7,719 bases of DNA, from assembly GCA_035707825.1 (NCBI GenBank), contig DASSTR010000103.1, forward strand, positions 1-7,719, written 5' to 3'. Position numbers and translations under genes: made by a program. Each line of letters starts with the position of its first letter. Position 1 is the first letter of the stretch. Shown piece after piece: positions 1 through 5,781 of this stretch. This DNA is from VRUE01 sp035707825. Its GTDB lineage: Bacteria > Actinomycetota > Thermoleophilia > Solirubrobacterales > 70-9. Under the pieces are notes generated by a model. The model was not told the origin of the DNA and searched no databases. It was given only the letters and a program-made list of their open reading frames with translations.

Positions 1-137
1 TCGTTCTCGCGCACCTCGCCGAGGTGCCAGCTATGGACCTCCCTGCCGCGCTTCCCCAGCGGGTTCTCCCGGCTCTGGTCCGGCCCGGCGACGAAGCCGT
101 CTAGCGAGATCGACATGTGGCAGGTGGTGTCCGTCAT
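1..137 (-). CDS. Dihydrofolate reductase family protein (RibD C-terminal-like), 5' part only
   Basis: Only the first 45 codons are present; the gene runs off the left edge. The translation begins MTDTTCHMSISLDGFVAG and continues through PDQSRENPLG and a VHSW segment. The first beta strand with SLDGFVAGPDQSxENPLG is the hallmark N-terminus of the stand-alone 'dihydrofolate reductase family' proteins related to the RibD reductase domain. Members are NADPH-dependent reductases, but most have no proven substrate, so calling it folate or riboflavin metabolism would be a guess. ATG at 137 is taken as the start; a second ATG seven codons on (116) sits immediately before the conserved strand and is equally possible. 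There is no good Shine-Dalgarno upstream; a TAGATC box at 143-148 resembles a weak -10. The gene lies downstream of the tRNA on the same strand, 55 bases away. Confidence 0.82.
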   Translation of the reverse strand, partial: MTDTTCHMSISLDGFVAGPDQSRENPLGKRGREVHSWHLGEVREN

Positions 138-192
138 CGCCAGATCTACCCGTCCGTTTCTCTTGCCGCGCCTCGACCACCGGGAGGGTCAG

Positions 193-266
193 TGCCCCCG
201 GCGGGATTCGAACCCGCGCCGCGCGGCTTAAAAGGCCGCCGCTCTAACCAACTGAGCTACAGGGGC
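193..266 (-). tRNA. trnK: tRNA-Lys, anticodon TTT
   Basis: The minus strand folds as a complete 74-base cloverleaf. The acceptor is GCCCCTG paired with CGGGGGC (one G-T pair). The D arm is GCTC/GAGC with loop AGTTGGTTA. The anticodon stem is GCGGC/GCCGC, closing loop CTTTTAA, with the anticodon at 230-232. The variable region is five bases, and the T arm is GCGGG/CCCGC with loop TTCGAAT. The discriminator base is A. CCA is not encoded (the next bases are CTG). TTT with A at position 37 reads lysine codons AAA and AAG. It lies 17 bases after the thiSG stop codon on the same strand, with no visible terminator between them. Confidence 0.97.
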
Positions 267-275
267 AAGACAGCC

Positions 276-281
276 ATCGTA
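276..281 (-). promoter_or_regulatory. Possible -10 box for tRNA-Lys
   Basis: TACGAT on the minus strand fits the TANNNT -10 pattern. It lies two bases after the thiSG stop codon and nine bases before the mature 5' end of the tRNA. No convincing -35 is seen at the expected spacing, so the tRNA may instead be processed from the thiO-thiSG transcript. Confidence 0.35.
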
Positions 282-283
282 GA

Positions 284-1273
284 TCAGGACAGCTCGGGGA
301 GGCCCTCCTCGGGGGTGGACGCAGTGGCGTGAGTGCGCCTGGGAATGCGGCCGGCGAGGCGGGCCGCGTGGCCCGCCTCGACCCCGAGGCGTAGCGCCGT
401 CGCCATCGACGTCGGGTCCCCGGCGCCGAAGATCGAGCTGGCCGCCATCACCGCGTCGCAGCCGAGCTCCATCGCCAGCGCCGCGTCGGAGGCGGTGCCG
501 ATGCCGGCGTCGAGGATCACCGGCACGTTTGCCTGCTCGACGATGATCGCCAGGTTGTAGGGGTTGCGGACGCCGGCGCCGGACCCGATCGGAGAGCCCA
601 GCGGCATCACCGCGATGCATCCCGCCTCCTCGAGCCGGCGGGCGAGGATCGGGTCGTCGTTTGTGAAGGGGAGGACGGTGAAGCCCTCGGCGACGAGGGT
701 CTCGGCCGCGTCGAGCAGCTCGACCGCGTCCGGGTAGAGGGTGCGGTCGTCGCCGATCACCTCGAGCTTGATCCAGTCGGTCTCGAACGCCTCGCGGGCC
801 AGGCGGGCCGTGCGAACCGCGTCGCGGGCCGTGAAGCAGCCGGCGGTGTTGGGGAGCGCGAACAGCCCCAGTCGATCGAGGACGTCGAGCACGGAGCCCT
901 TGGCGTCGGGGTCGATGCGGCGCAGGGCGACGGTGACGATCTCCGCGCCGGAGGCGGCCAGCGCCTCCTCCATCTGCTCGAGGGAGCGAAAGCCGCCCGT
1001 CCCGGCGATCAGGCGCGACGTCCACTGGCGGCCGCCGAGCTCCCAGCCCGAATCGACCGGCTCCGGTGCGCCTCCCTGGATCGCGGCGAGCACCTCGATG
1101 CTCTGCCCCTCGCGCAGCGGCGTCGCCGCCCACTCCGAGCGCGGCACCACCTCGCCTTCGAGCGCGACGGCGACCCCGCGCGCGTCCTCACCGGCGCCGG
1201 CCGCGTGCACCGCGTCGGCCAGCGTCGCGGCCGCGTCCAGCTCGCGCGGCTTGCCATTCAACTCGATCCTCAT
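284..1273 (-). CDS. thiG: Bifunctional ThiS-ThiG fusion: sulfur carrier protein and thiazole synthase
   Basis: This 329-residue protein carries two thiamine enzymes in one chain. Residues 1-68 are a complete ThiS ubiquitin-like fold: MRIELNGKPRELD, the VPRSEW motif, and the carrier-terminal Gly-Gly at 67-68. Residues from about 75 are ThiG, a TIM barrel of normal length (about 255), starting at WELGGRQWTSRLIAGTGG. The lysine that forms the Schiff base with 1-deoxyxylulose 5-phosphate in ThiG is K169 (WIKLEVIGD). E171 and D255 (VILDAGIG) match the acid/base residues known in the family. FTNDDP and GSPIGSG are phosphate and substrate loops. The product is the thiazole phosphate precursor. ATG at 1273 follows an AGGAGGG Shine-Dalgarno, 19 bases after thiO, so the two form an operon. 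Fused ThiS-ThiG proteins are known from annotation. The oddity is that the Gly-Gly, normally a free C-terminus activated by ThiF, is internal. Confidence 0.97.
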   Translation of the reverse strand: MRIELNGKPRELDAAATLADAVHAAGAGEDARGVAVALEGEVVPRSEWAATPLREGQSIEVLAAIQGGAPEPVDSGWELGGRQWTSRLIAGTGGFRSLEQMEEALAASGAEIVTVALRRIDPDAKGSVLDVLDRLGLFALPNTAGCFTARDAVRTARLAREAFETDWIKLEVIGDDRTLYPDAVELLDAAETLVAEGFTVLPFTNDDPILARRLEEAGCIAVMPLGSPIGSGAGVRNPYNLAIIVEQANVPVILDAGIGTASDAALAMELGCDAVMAASSIFGAGDPTSMATALRLGVEAGHAARLAGRIPRRTHATASTPEEGLPELS

Positions 1274-1292
1274 GCGGTCCCTCCTCGGATCC

Positions 1293-2444
1293 TCATGCGG
1301 GCGCAGCTGTCGGCGCCGCCAGGCGAGCCGGGCTCGCGGCGGCGAAGCGGTCCGGAAGATCTTTCCGCTCGATCAGCTCCGCGACGGCGTCCGCGGTCCA
1401 GGGGGCCAGCAGGATGCCGTTGCGGTAGTGGCCGGTCGCCAGGATCAGGCCCTCGAGGGCGCCGGGGCCGATCAGCGGCAGGTTGTCGGGGGTACCGGGA
1501 CGCAGGCCGGCCATCGCCTCGACGAGCTCCATCTCAGCCGCGTCGGGCAGCAGCCGGTAGGCCTCCCGCAAAAGCTCGAGCACCCCGCCGGCCGTGACGG
1601 AGGTGTCGAAGCCCTGCTCCTCGACGGTGGCGCCGACGATCAGCCGCCCGTCGGCGCGGGGCACCGCGTAGACGCGCTCGGAGGCGACGATTCGCTCGCA
1701 GGGGGCGACCCCGTCCACGGCGCGCAGCTCGACGACCTGCCCCTTCACCGGACGTACGGGCGGGCGGGCGGGCGGCGGCAGCCACCCGGCCTGGCCCGAC
1801 CAGGCGCCACCGGCGAGGACCACCGTCGCCGCGAGCAGCTCTTCGCCGTCGCCGGTGCGCACGCCGGCGATCCGCTCGTCTTCGATCAGCGCCCCCTCCA
1901 CCGCGGTGCCCTCGCGCACCTCCACCCCCTCGGCCGCGAGGGCCGCCAGCAGCGCCCTGGTCAGGGCGCGGGGATCGACCGCCGCCTCCGCGGGCGCGTG
2001 GACGCCGCCGTTAAACGACGGGGTCAGCGCCGGCTCGAGCTGGCGGCAGCGGCGCGGCGGCAGCCACTCCGCGTCAAGGCCGAGCGAGCGCTGCAGGTCG
2101 TGGACGCGACGAAGCGCGGCGGCCTCGTCGTGATCGAGGGCGACGTGCAGAGCGCCGCAGCGCGAATAGCCCGTCTCCAGGCCGGTGGCGCTCTCCAGCT
2201 CCGTGACGAAGTCCGGATAGAGCTCGGCGGCCGCGAGGGTCATCCGCAGCAGCTCGGGCTCGCCAAACGTCAGCTCGCCGACCGGAGCCAGCATCCCCGC
2301 CGCAACCCGGGTCGCGCCCGCCGGGGGCAGGGCTCTGTCGATAACGGTCACCTCAGCGCCGCGCCGCGCCGCGCGCCAGGCGCAGGCAAGGCCGATCACG
2401 CCGCCGCCGACGACGATCGAGTCGAAACTGCGCTTTGGGGTCAT
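1293..2444 (-). CDS. thiO: Glycine oxidase ThiO, FAD-dependent
   Basis: ThiO oxidises glycine to dehydroglycine, the imine used by ThiG for thiazole synthesis; this is the aerobic alternative to ThiH. With ATG at 2444 it has 383 residues, normal for the family. It opens with a Rossmann FAD site, SIVVGGGVIGLACAW (GGGVIG at 13-18), then VTVID at 32-36 where E/D binds the FAD ribose. RVAAGMLAPVGE at 46-57 is typical of ThiO. The substrate-side region holds AMAGLRPGTPDNLPLIG (R315) and GHYRNGILLAP (R341); two arginines at such places bind the glycine carboxylate in characterised ThiO. An upstream in-frame ATG at 2480 lies inside the riboswitch and is not the start. The chosen ATG has GGAGG at 2450-2454, five bases upstream. 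It is first in the minus-strand operon with thiSG and is controlled by the TPP riboswitch in its leader. Confidence 0.96.
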   Translation of the reverse strand: MTPKRSFDSIVVGGGVIGLACAWRAARRGAEVTVIDRALPPAGATRVAAGMLAPVGELTFGEPELLRMTLAAAELYPDFVTELESATGLETGYSRCGALHVALDHDEAAALRRVHDLQRSLGLDAEWLPPRRCRQLEPALTPSFNGGVHAPAEAAVDPRALTRALLAALAAEGVEVREGTAVEGALIEDERIAGVRTGDGEELLAATVVLAGGAWSGQAGWLPPPARPPVRPVKGQVVELRAVDGVAPCERIVASERVYAVPRADGRLIVGATVEEQGFDTSVTAGGVLELLREAYRLLPDAAEMELVEAMAGLRPGTPDNLPLIGPGALEGLILATGHYRNGILLAPWTADAVAELIERKDLPDRFAAASPARLAAPTAAPA

Positions 2445-2538
2445 CCTTGCCTCCGCCGGCATTACCCGGATCAGGTCCATACGGTCGGCGGCGCCTTAGC
2501 CGCCCTCTCAGCCCGTGGCTTACGGGCTCCCGTCAAGA
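2445..2538 (-). promoter_or_regulatory. TPP riboswitch (THI element) in the thiO leader
   Basis: The minus strand shows the TPP aptamer core. P2 is ACGG (2530-2533) with CCGT (2481-2484). The P3 hairpin is GCCCG/CGGGC (2523-2527 with 2511-2515), followed by the invariant CTGAGA (2506-2511). The optional P3a hairpin is GGCGGC/GCCGCC (2499-2504 with 2487-2492). Then come ACCTGATC (2469-2476) and the P5 hairpin CCGG-GTAATG-CCGG (2456-2469). A short P1 can form from TCTTG (2534-2538) and CAAGG (2445-2449). The 3' strand of P1 touches the thiO ATG, and the GGAGG Shine-Dalgarno (2450-2454) lies inside the element between P5 and P1. No intrinsic terminator follows. Ligand binding should therefore hide the ribosome site directly, which points to control of translation. 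The element boundaries are mine; the core motifs are unmistakable. Confidence 0.95.
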
Positions 2539-2540
2539 CG

Positions 2541-2546
2541 ATGCTA
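2541..2546 (-). promoter_or_regulatory. thiO: Candidate -10 box for the thiO-thiSG transcript
   Basis: TAGCAT on the minus strand fits TANNNT, with TTGCTG fifteen bases upstream as a possible -35. Transcription would begin near 2533-2535. That is just inside the proposed 5' strand of P1, so either the start is a few bases earlier, P1 is formed differently, or the true promoter lies further upstream. Confidence 0.4.
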
Positions 2547-2637
2547 CCCCTCCGCGGGCTCCAGCAACCGCGCGCCGCGCCTCGAGGGCGGGGAGGCCGT
2601 GGAAGAGGGCCTCCACCTCCTGCCCGGCCCGCGCTCC

Positions 2638-2643
2638 TAAAAT
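2638..2643 (+). promoter_or_regulatory. thiE: -10 box of a probable leaderless thiE promoter
   Basis: TAAAAT stands out in GC-rich surroundings and is separated by exactly seven bases from the GTG start codon of thiE at 2651. Transcription starting at the usual distance would begin at or next to the GTG, giving an mRNA without a leader. No purine-rich ribosome site lies between the box and the GTG, which agrees. No clear -35 is visible. Confidence 0.6.
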
Positions 2644-2650
2644 CGAATGC

Positions 2651-3337
2651 GTGAGCCTTGCGCCCCCAGAGTCGATCGGCCCACTGCGCCGCGAGCGGCT
2701 CCGCACCGCCCGCCTCTACCTCGTCTGCGAGGCGCTGCCCCACGGCGAGGACCCGGAACCGCTGTTGCGGGCCGCCCTCGGCGGGGGTGTCGACATAGTC
2801 CAGCTGCGCGAGAAGGAGCTCGGCCGGGCCCAGATCGAGCGCTCTGCGCAGACCTTCCGCCGCCTCTGCGACACCTACAGCGCCCTCTTCATCGTCAACG
2901 ACGACCCTGAGCTGGCCGGGGCCTGCGACGCCGACGGCGTCCACATCGGCCAGGACGACGCCTCCCCCGCGGCGGCGCGGGAGGCCCTCGGGCCGGATGC
3001 GATCATCGGCCTCTCCACCCACAGCGAGGAGCAACTCGCCACGGCGGCCGCGGAGCCGGTCGACTATGTCAGCGTCGGCCCGATCTGGGAGACACCGACC
3101 AAAGAGGGCCGCCCCGGAGTCGGCCTGGAGCTGGTCTCCCACGCGGCGGCAAATGCCGCGGCGCCCTTCTTCGCGATCGGCGGCATCGAGCCGTCCAACG
3201 CCGCCCGCGTCGTCGAAGCGGGTGCGAGCAGGCTCGGGGTCGTGCGCGCGATCCGCGACGCGGCCGACCCCGCGGCGGCCGCGGCATCGCTGCGCGAGGC
3301 GTTTGCCCCCCTCGGGGAGGCGGCGCCCGGTGGCTGA
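2651..3337 (+). CDS. thiE: Thiamine phosphate synthase ThiE
   Basis: ThiE couples HMP pyrophosphate with thiazole phosphate to give thiamine phosphate in the cytoplasm. The 228-residue product has the family motifs in order. They are RLYLVCE, VQLREKE (50-56), FIVNDD (80-85), DGVHIGQDD (95-103), GLSTHS (120-125), YVSVGPIWETPTK (139-151; the SVGPI and T-x-T-K segment binds pyrophosphate and Mg), FFAIGGI (173-179) and LGVVRAI. The length is normal for the family. GTG at 2651 is chosen because it comes just before the conserved region and follows a -10 box at leaderless spacing; no Shine-Dalgarno is present. It is divergent from thiO, with the 112-base gap shared between the two promoters. Its stop codon overlaps the next gene by eight bases, so it starts a plus-strand operon. 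The ATG at 2647 is in another frame and is not used. Confidence 0.95.
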   Translation: MSLAPPESIGPLRRERLRTARLYLVCEALPHGEDPEPLLRAALGGGVDIVQLREKELGRAQIERSAQTFRRLCDTYSALFIVNDDPELAGACDADGVHIGQDDASPAAAREALGPDAIIGLSTHSEEQLATAAAEPVDYVSVGPIWETPTKEGRPGVGLELVSHAAANAAAPFFAIGGIEPSNAARVVEAGASRLGVVRAIRDAADPAAAAASLREAFAPLGEAAPGG

Positions 3338-3875
3338 GCCGCAGAGCCCCCAGCAGGGCGGCGGGGAGCGCCGGGAGCCCCCGGAACGCCAGAAGCGCAA
3401 GCAGCGCGGGGTGAGCGCCCGGGAGCGGATGGAGCGGGGATACGCCAGGGCGGAGGAGCGCAACCGCGAGGCCCGCGAGGCGCTCGACCCCCTCGCCGAG
3501 GGCGAGCGGCCGATGGTGGTGACGATCGGAGCCGCCGTCGCGGCCCTGATCGCGATCTCGATCGCGATCGGCTACCTGGCCGGCGTCGAGGTCGAAGGCG
3601 AGAAACCGCGCCTGGCCCAGGCGCTGGCCCCAGCGCTGCTGATGTCGATCATGTCCTGGGGCATGTGGCGGGCTCGCTATTGGGCCGTGCTCGGCTTCCA
3701 GATGCTGCTCGTCTTCCTCATCTTCAGCGCCGTCTTCGGCCTCGCGGTGCAGGCGGCCAGCATCGTCGAGGTGGCGGCCACGCTCCTCCTGCTCGCCATC
3801 TCTGGCACCTTCTTCTACTTCATGGTCAAGGCGATGGCGCGCATCCAGATGCCGAACCGAAACCCGCGGGAATAG
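3330..3875 (+). CDS. Uncharacterised four-helix membrane protein encoded behind thiE
   Basis: I do not recognise a named family. The 181-residue protein has a charged N-terminal cytoplasmic part (residues 1-60), rich in Arg, Glu, Gln and Lys and probably partly helical (RERMERGYARAEERNREARE). Four hydrophobic segments follow, at about 62-84, 97-113, 117-140 and 146-168, with a short basic tail (RIQMPNRNPRE). The second and third helices are Trp/Met rich (MSIMSWGMWRARYWAV). No catalytic motif or cysteine is seen. GTG at 3330 is preferred because GGGGAGG (3314-3320) lies nine bases upstream; an internal ATG at 3429 would drop most of the charged region. It overlaps thiE by eight bases, suggesting translational coupling. 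A role in thiamine precursor transport is only a thought: it lacks recognisable ThiT, YkoE or PnuT motifs and is short. Confidence 0.85.
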   Translation: MAEPQSPQQGGGERREPPERQKRKQRGVSARERMERGYARAEERNREAREALDPLAEGERPMVVTIGAAVAALIAISIAIGYLAGVEVEGEKPRLAQALAPALLMSIMSWGMWRARYWAVLGFQMLLVFLIFSAVFGLAVQAASIVEVAATLLLLAISGTFFYFMVKAMARIQMPNRNPRE

Positions 3876-3879
3876 GAGA

Positions 3880-4365
3880 ATGGCGCCCGGGCTCCCATCT
3901 CTGAATCGCATCTCCGCCCTGCCCGCCGACGCGATCGGGGCGCTGCGCATGATTCCCGAGATCGCCGAGCACACCCGCGCGATGGCCGAGCACACCTCGG
4001 CGCTGCGCGAGGTGGCGCTGGCGCTGCGCGAAGTCTCCGCCGACACCGATGCGCTGCCGGCGCTGCGCGAGGAGATGGCGAAGATCCGCACGCAGACGAA
4101 GCTGCTCGAGCCGATGGACGAGCACATCGCAAAGATCGAGGAGGCGATGCCGGTGCTGGTGGAGGTACAGCGGCACCTGGCCCAGCTGCCCGAGACGATG
4201 GGCAATATCGACGTCGGAATCGGGCGGTTGAGCGACCTGATGGAAAAGCTCCTCACAACCCTGGAGGACCTCAAGACCGGTGTCGACACGCTGGAAAGCG
4301 CGGTCGAGCCGATGTCCCGCCTCGCCAGCCGCGTGCCGGGCCAGCGCAAGGGCCAGGCGGGCTGA
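3880..4365 (+). CDS. Uncharacterised helical, coiled-coil-like protein
   Basis: This 161-residue protein is almost wholly predicted helix, with heptad-like spacing of Leu, Met and Ile, no cysteine, and no signal peptide or membrane segment. Prolines at 60, 78, 91 and 104 fall at the start of helical segments (LPALREEM, LEPMDEHI, MPVLVEVQ, LPETMGNI). This gives a loosely repetitive, hinged rod. The last helix (about 108-150) is followed by a short basic end, RVPGQRKGQAG. I cannot name a family; phasin-like or scaffold proteins have this general look, but no diagnostic motif is present. ATG at 3880 lies four bases after the preceding stop. AGGAG (3874-3878) is only one base away, unusually close, so start selection may rely on coupling; the next in-frame ATG is at 3949. 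It is the last gene of the thiE group. Confidence 0.82.
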   Translation: MAPGLPSLNRISALPADAIGALRMIPEIAEHTRAMAEHTSALREVALALREVSADTDALPALREEMAKIRTQTKLLEPMDEHIAKIEEAMPVLVEVQRHLAQLPETMGNIDVGIGRLSDLMEKLLTTLEDLKTGVDTLESAVEPMSRLASRVPGQRKGQAG

Positions 4366-4390
4366 GCCGGTTCGGGAGAGAGCAGCCGGC
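4366..4390 (+). other. Short inverted repeat after the coiled-coil gene
   Basis: GCCGG (4366-4370) and CCGGC (4386-4390) could pair around a fifteen-base loop immediately after the stop codon. No T-run follows, so a role as an intrinsic terminator is doubtful. It is noted because it is the only structure between the thiE group and the dehydrogenase cluster. Confidence 0.2.
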
Positions 4391-4400
4391 GAGGGTTCTA

Positions 4401-4406
4401 TAGGCT
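4401..4406 (+). promoter_or_regulatory. lpdA: -10 box of a probable leaderless promoter for the E3 gene
   Basis: TAGGCT fits TANNNT and is separated by seven bases from the ATG at 4414, the same spacing seen at thiE. The sequence between the box and the ATG contains only a weak CAGG. This suggests that the dehydrogenase cluster has its own promoter and that its first mRNA is leaderless. No -35 is recognised. Confidence 0.5.
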
Positions 4407-4413
4407 CAGGTCG

Positions 4414-5781
4414 ATGTCCGATTCATACGACGTGATCGTCATCGGCGGGGGCCCGGGCGGCTACGTCGCCGCGATCCGCGCGGCGCAGCTGGGCCGCAAG
4501 ACGGCCGTGGTCGAGCGCGACAAGGCCGGCGGCCGCTGCCTCAACTACGCCTGCATCCCGGCCAAGACCGTCCTGCACACGGCGGAGCTGTATGACCAGG
4601 CGCGGGGCAGCGCCGACCTCGGGCTGGTCGTCAAAGACGCCTCGGTCGACTGGGAGGCGCTCGGCAAGCGCCGCGCCGGGGTTTCGGAATCGCTCTCCGG
4701 CGGCGTGAAGATGCTTTGGGACAAGAACAAGGTGGCGCTGATCGAGGGCAGCGGCTCGCTGACCCCGGAGGGCAACGTCAAGGTCGGCGAGACGACTTAC
4801 GAGGCCGGCACGGTGGTGCTGGCGACGGGCTCGGTGGCTCTGCCGATCCCCGGCGTCGAGTTCGGCGAGCGCGTCGTCGACACCTGGGGCGCCTGGTCGC
4901 TGCCCCAGCAGCCGAAGAAGATCGCCGTCGTCGGGGCCGGGGCCTCAGGCTGCGAGATCGCCTCCGCCTACGGGCGCTTCGGCACCGAGGTGCTGCTGAT
5001 CGAGATGCTCGACCAGATCCTGCCGGCCGAGGACAAGGACATGGTGCGCGTCGTCGAGCGAGCCTTCAAGAAGCAGAACATCACCGTCTCAACCGGCACT
5101 CCGGTCGAGAACGTCGAGGAAGGCAAGGACTCGGTCAAGTTCACCTACGGCGACAACTCCGCCGAGGTCGACTACCTCTGCATCGCCGGCGGACGCGCGC
5201 CGGACGTCGAGGGGCTCGGCCTCGCCGAGGCGGGGGTCGAGCTGGAGGAGAACGGCAAGATCAAGGTCGACGCCTACCAGCAGACCTCGAACCCGAAGGT
5301 CTACGCGATCGGCGATCTCGTCAACGCCAAGGCGCTCGCCCACAAGGCCTCCGAGGAGGGCGTCGTCGCGGTCGAGCGGGCGGCGGGCGTGGAGACCCAC
5401 CCGGTCGACCAGGGCCTCGTCGCCGGGGCCACTTTCTGCCATCCGCAGGTGGCCAGCGTCGGGCTCACCGAGGCGGCCGCCAAGGAGGCGGGACACGACA
5501 TCAAGGTCGGCAAGCAGAAGCTGGGCGGCGTCGGCGGGGCCACCGTCTACGACGACAAAGACGGGCTGGTGAAGCTCGTCGTCGACTCCAAGTACGGCGA
5601 GATCCTCGGCGCCCATATCGTCGGCAACCGAGCGTGCGACATGATCGCCGAGCTGGTGGCGACGATGGCCCTCGAGGGCGGCTACCAGGAGCTGGCGCGA
5701 ATCGTCCATCCCCATCCGACCATCTCCGAGGCGATCCTCGATGGCGCGAGGGCGGTCGATGGCTGGGCCATCCACGCCTGA
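4414..5781 (+). CDS. lpdA: Dihydrolipoyl dehydrogenase (E3)
   Basis: E3 reoxidises the dihydrolipoyl arm of E2 in 2-oxoacid dehydrogenase complexes, passing electrons through a disulfide and FAD to NAD+. The 455-residue protein begins with an FAD Rossmann site, VIVIGGGPGGYVAA (7-20). The redox disulfide is C42/C47 in GGRCLNYACIPAK; the spacing is right, but R41, Y45 and A46 depart from the usual GGTCLNVGCIPSK. VVGAGASGCEIAS (172-184) is the NAD site and YAIGDL (297-302) the second FAD motif. The C-terminal interface domain ends in HPHPTISEA, giving the catalytic pair H434/E439. There is no N-terminal lipoyl domain. The start ATG follows the -10 box at leaderless distance. The gene heads a cluster with E1 alpha and E1 beta downstream, which supports E3 over mercuric or other disulfide reductases; soluble transhydrogenase is unlikely given the intact cysteine pair. 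Confidence 0.93.
   Translation: MSDSYDVIVIGGGPGGYVAAIRAAQLGRKTAVVERDKAGGRCLNYACIPAKTVLHTAELYDQARGSADLGLVVKDASVDWEALGKRRAGVSESLSGGVKMLWDKNKVALIEGSGSLTPEGNVKVGETTYEAGTVVLATGSVALPIPGVEFGERVVDTWGAWSLPQQPKKIAVVGAGASGCEIASAYGRFGTEVLLIEMLDQILPAEDKDMVRVVERAFKKQNITVSTGTPVENVEEGKDSVKFTYGDNSAEVDYLCIAGGRAPDVEGLGLAEAGVELEENGKIKVDAYQQTSNPKVYAIGDLVNAKALAHKASEEGVVAVERAAGVETHPVDQGLVAGATFCHPQVASVGLTEAAAKEAGHDIKVGKQKLGGVGGATVYDDKDGLVKLVVDSKYGEILGAHIVGNRACDMIAELVATMALEGGYQELARIVHPHPTISEAILDGARAVDGWAIHA

Noticed and set aside
2445..2480. N-terminal extension of ThiO starting at ATG 2480
   Set aside because: Those bases are the conserved TPP aptamer core; the ATG at 2444 has GGAGG at proper spacing and precedes the FAD motif at the normal distance.
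741..2654. Very long plus-strand open frame opposite thiSG and thiO
   Set aside because: It lies antisense to two clearly identified enzymes and across the riboswitch, and its translation is low-complexity Arg/Ala/Gly/Ser without family motifs. It reflects high GC at third codon positions.
2647..2910. Open frame from the ATG at 2647
   Set aside because: A different frame from thiE; the translation is Pro/Arg-rich and unlike any family, whereas the GTG frame at 2651 gives full ThiE motifs.
3548..3569. Tandem palindrome GATCGCGATC, two copies spaced twelve bases
   Set aside because: It encodes the repeated Ile-Ala-Ile of the first membrane helix with ordinary GC-rich codons; no further copies were noticed, so a dedicated DNA motif is not supported.
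3069..4349. Minus-strand open frame opposite thiE, the membrane gene and the coiled-coil gene
   Set aside because: It spans three plus-strand genes that have operon spacing; its translation is Arg/Ser-rich with no motifs.
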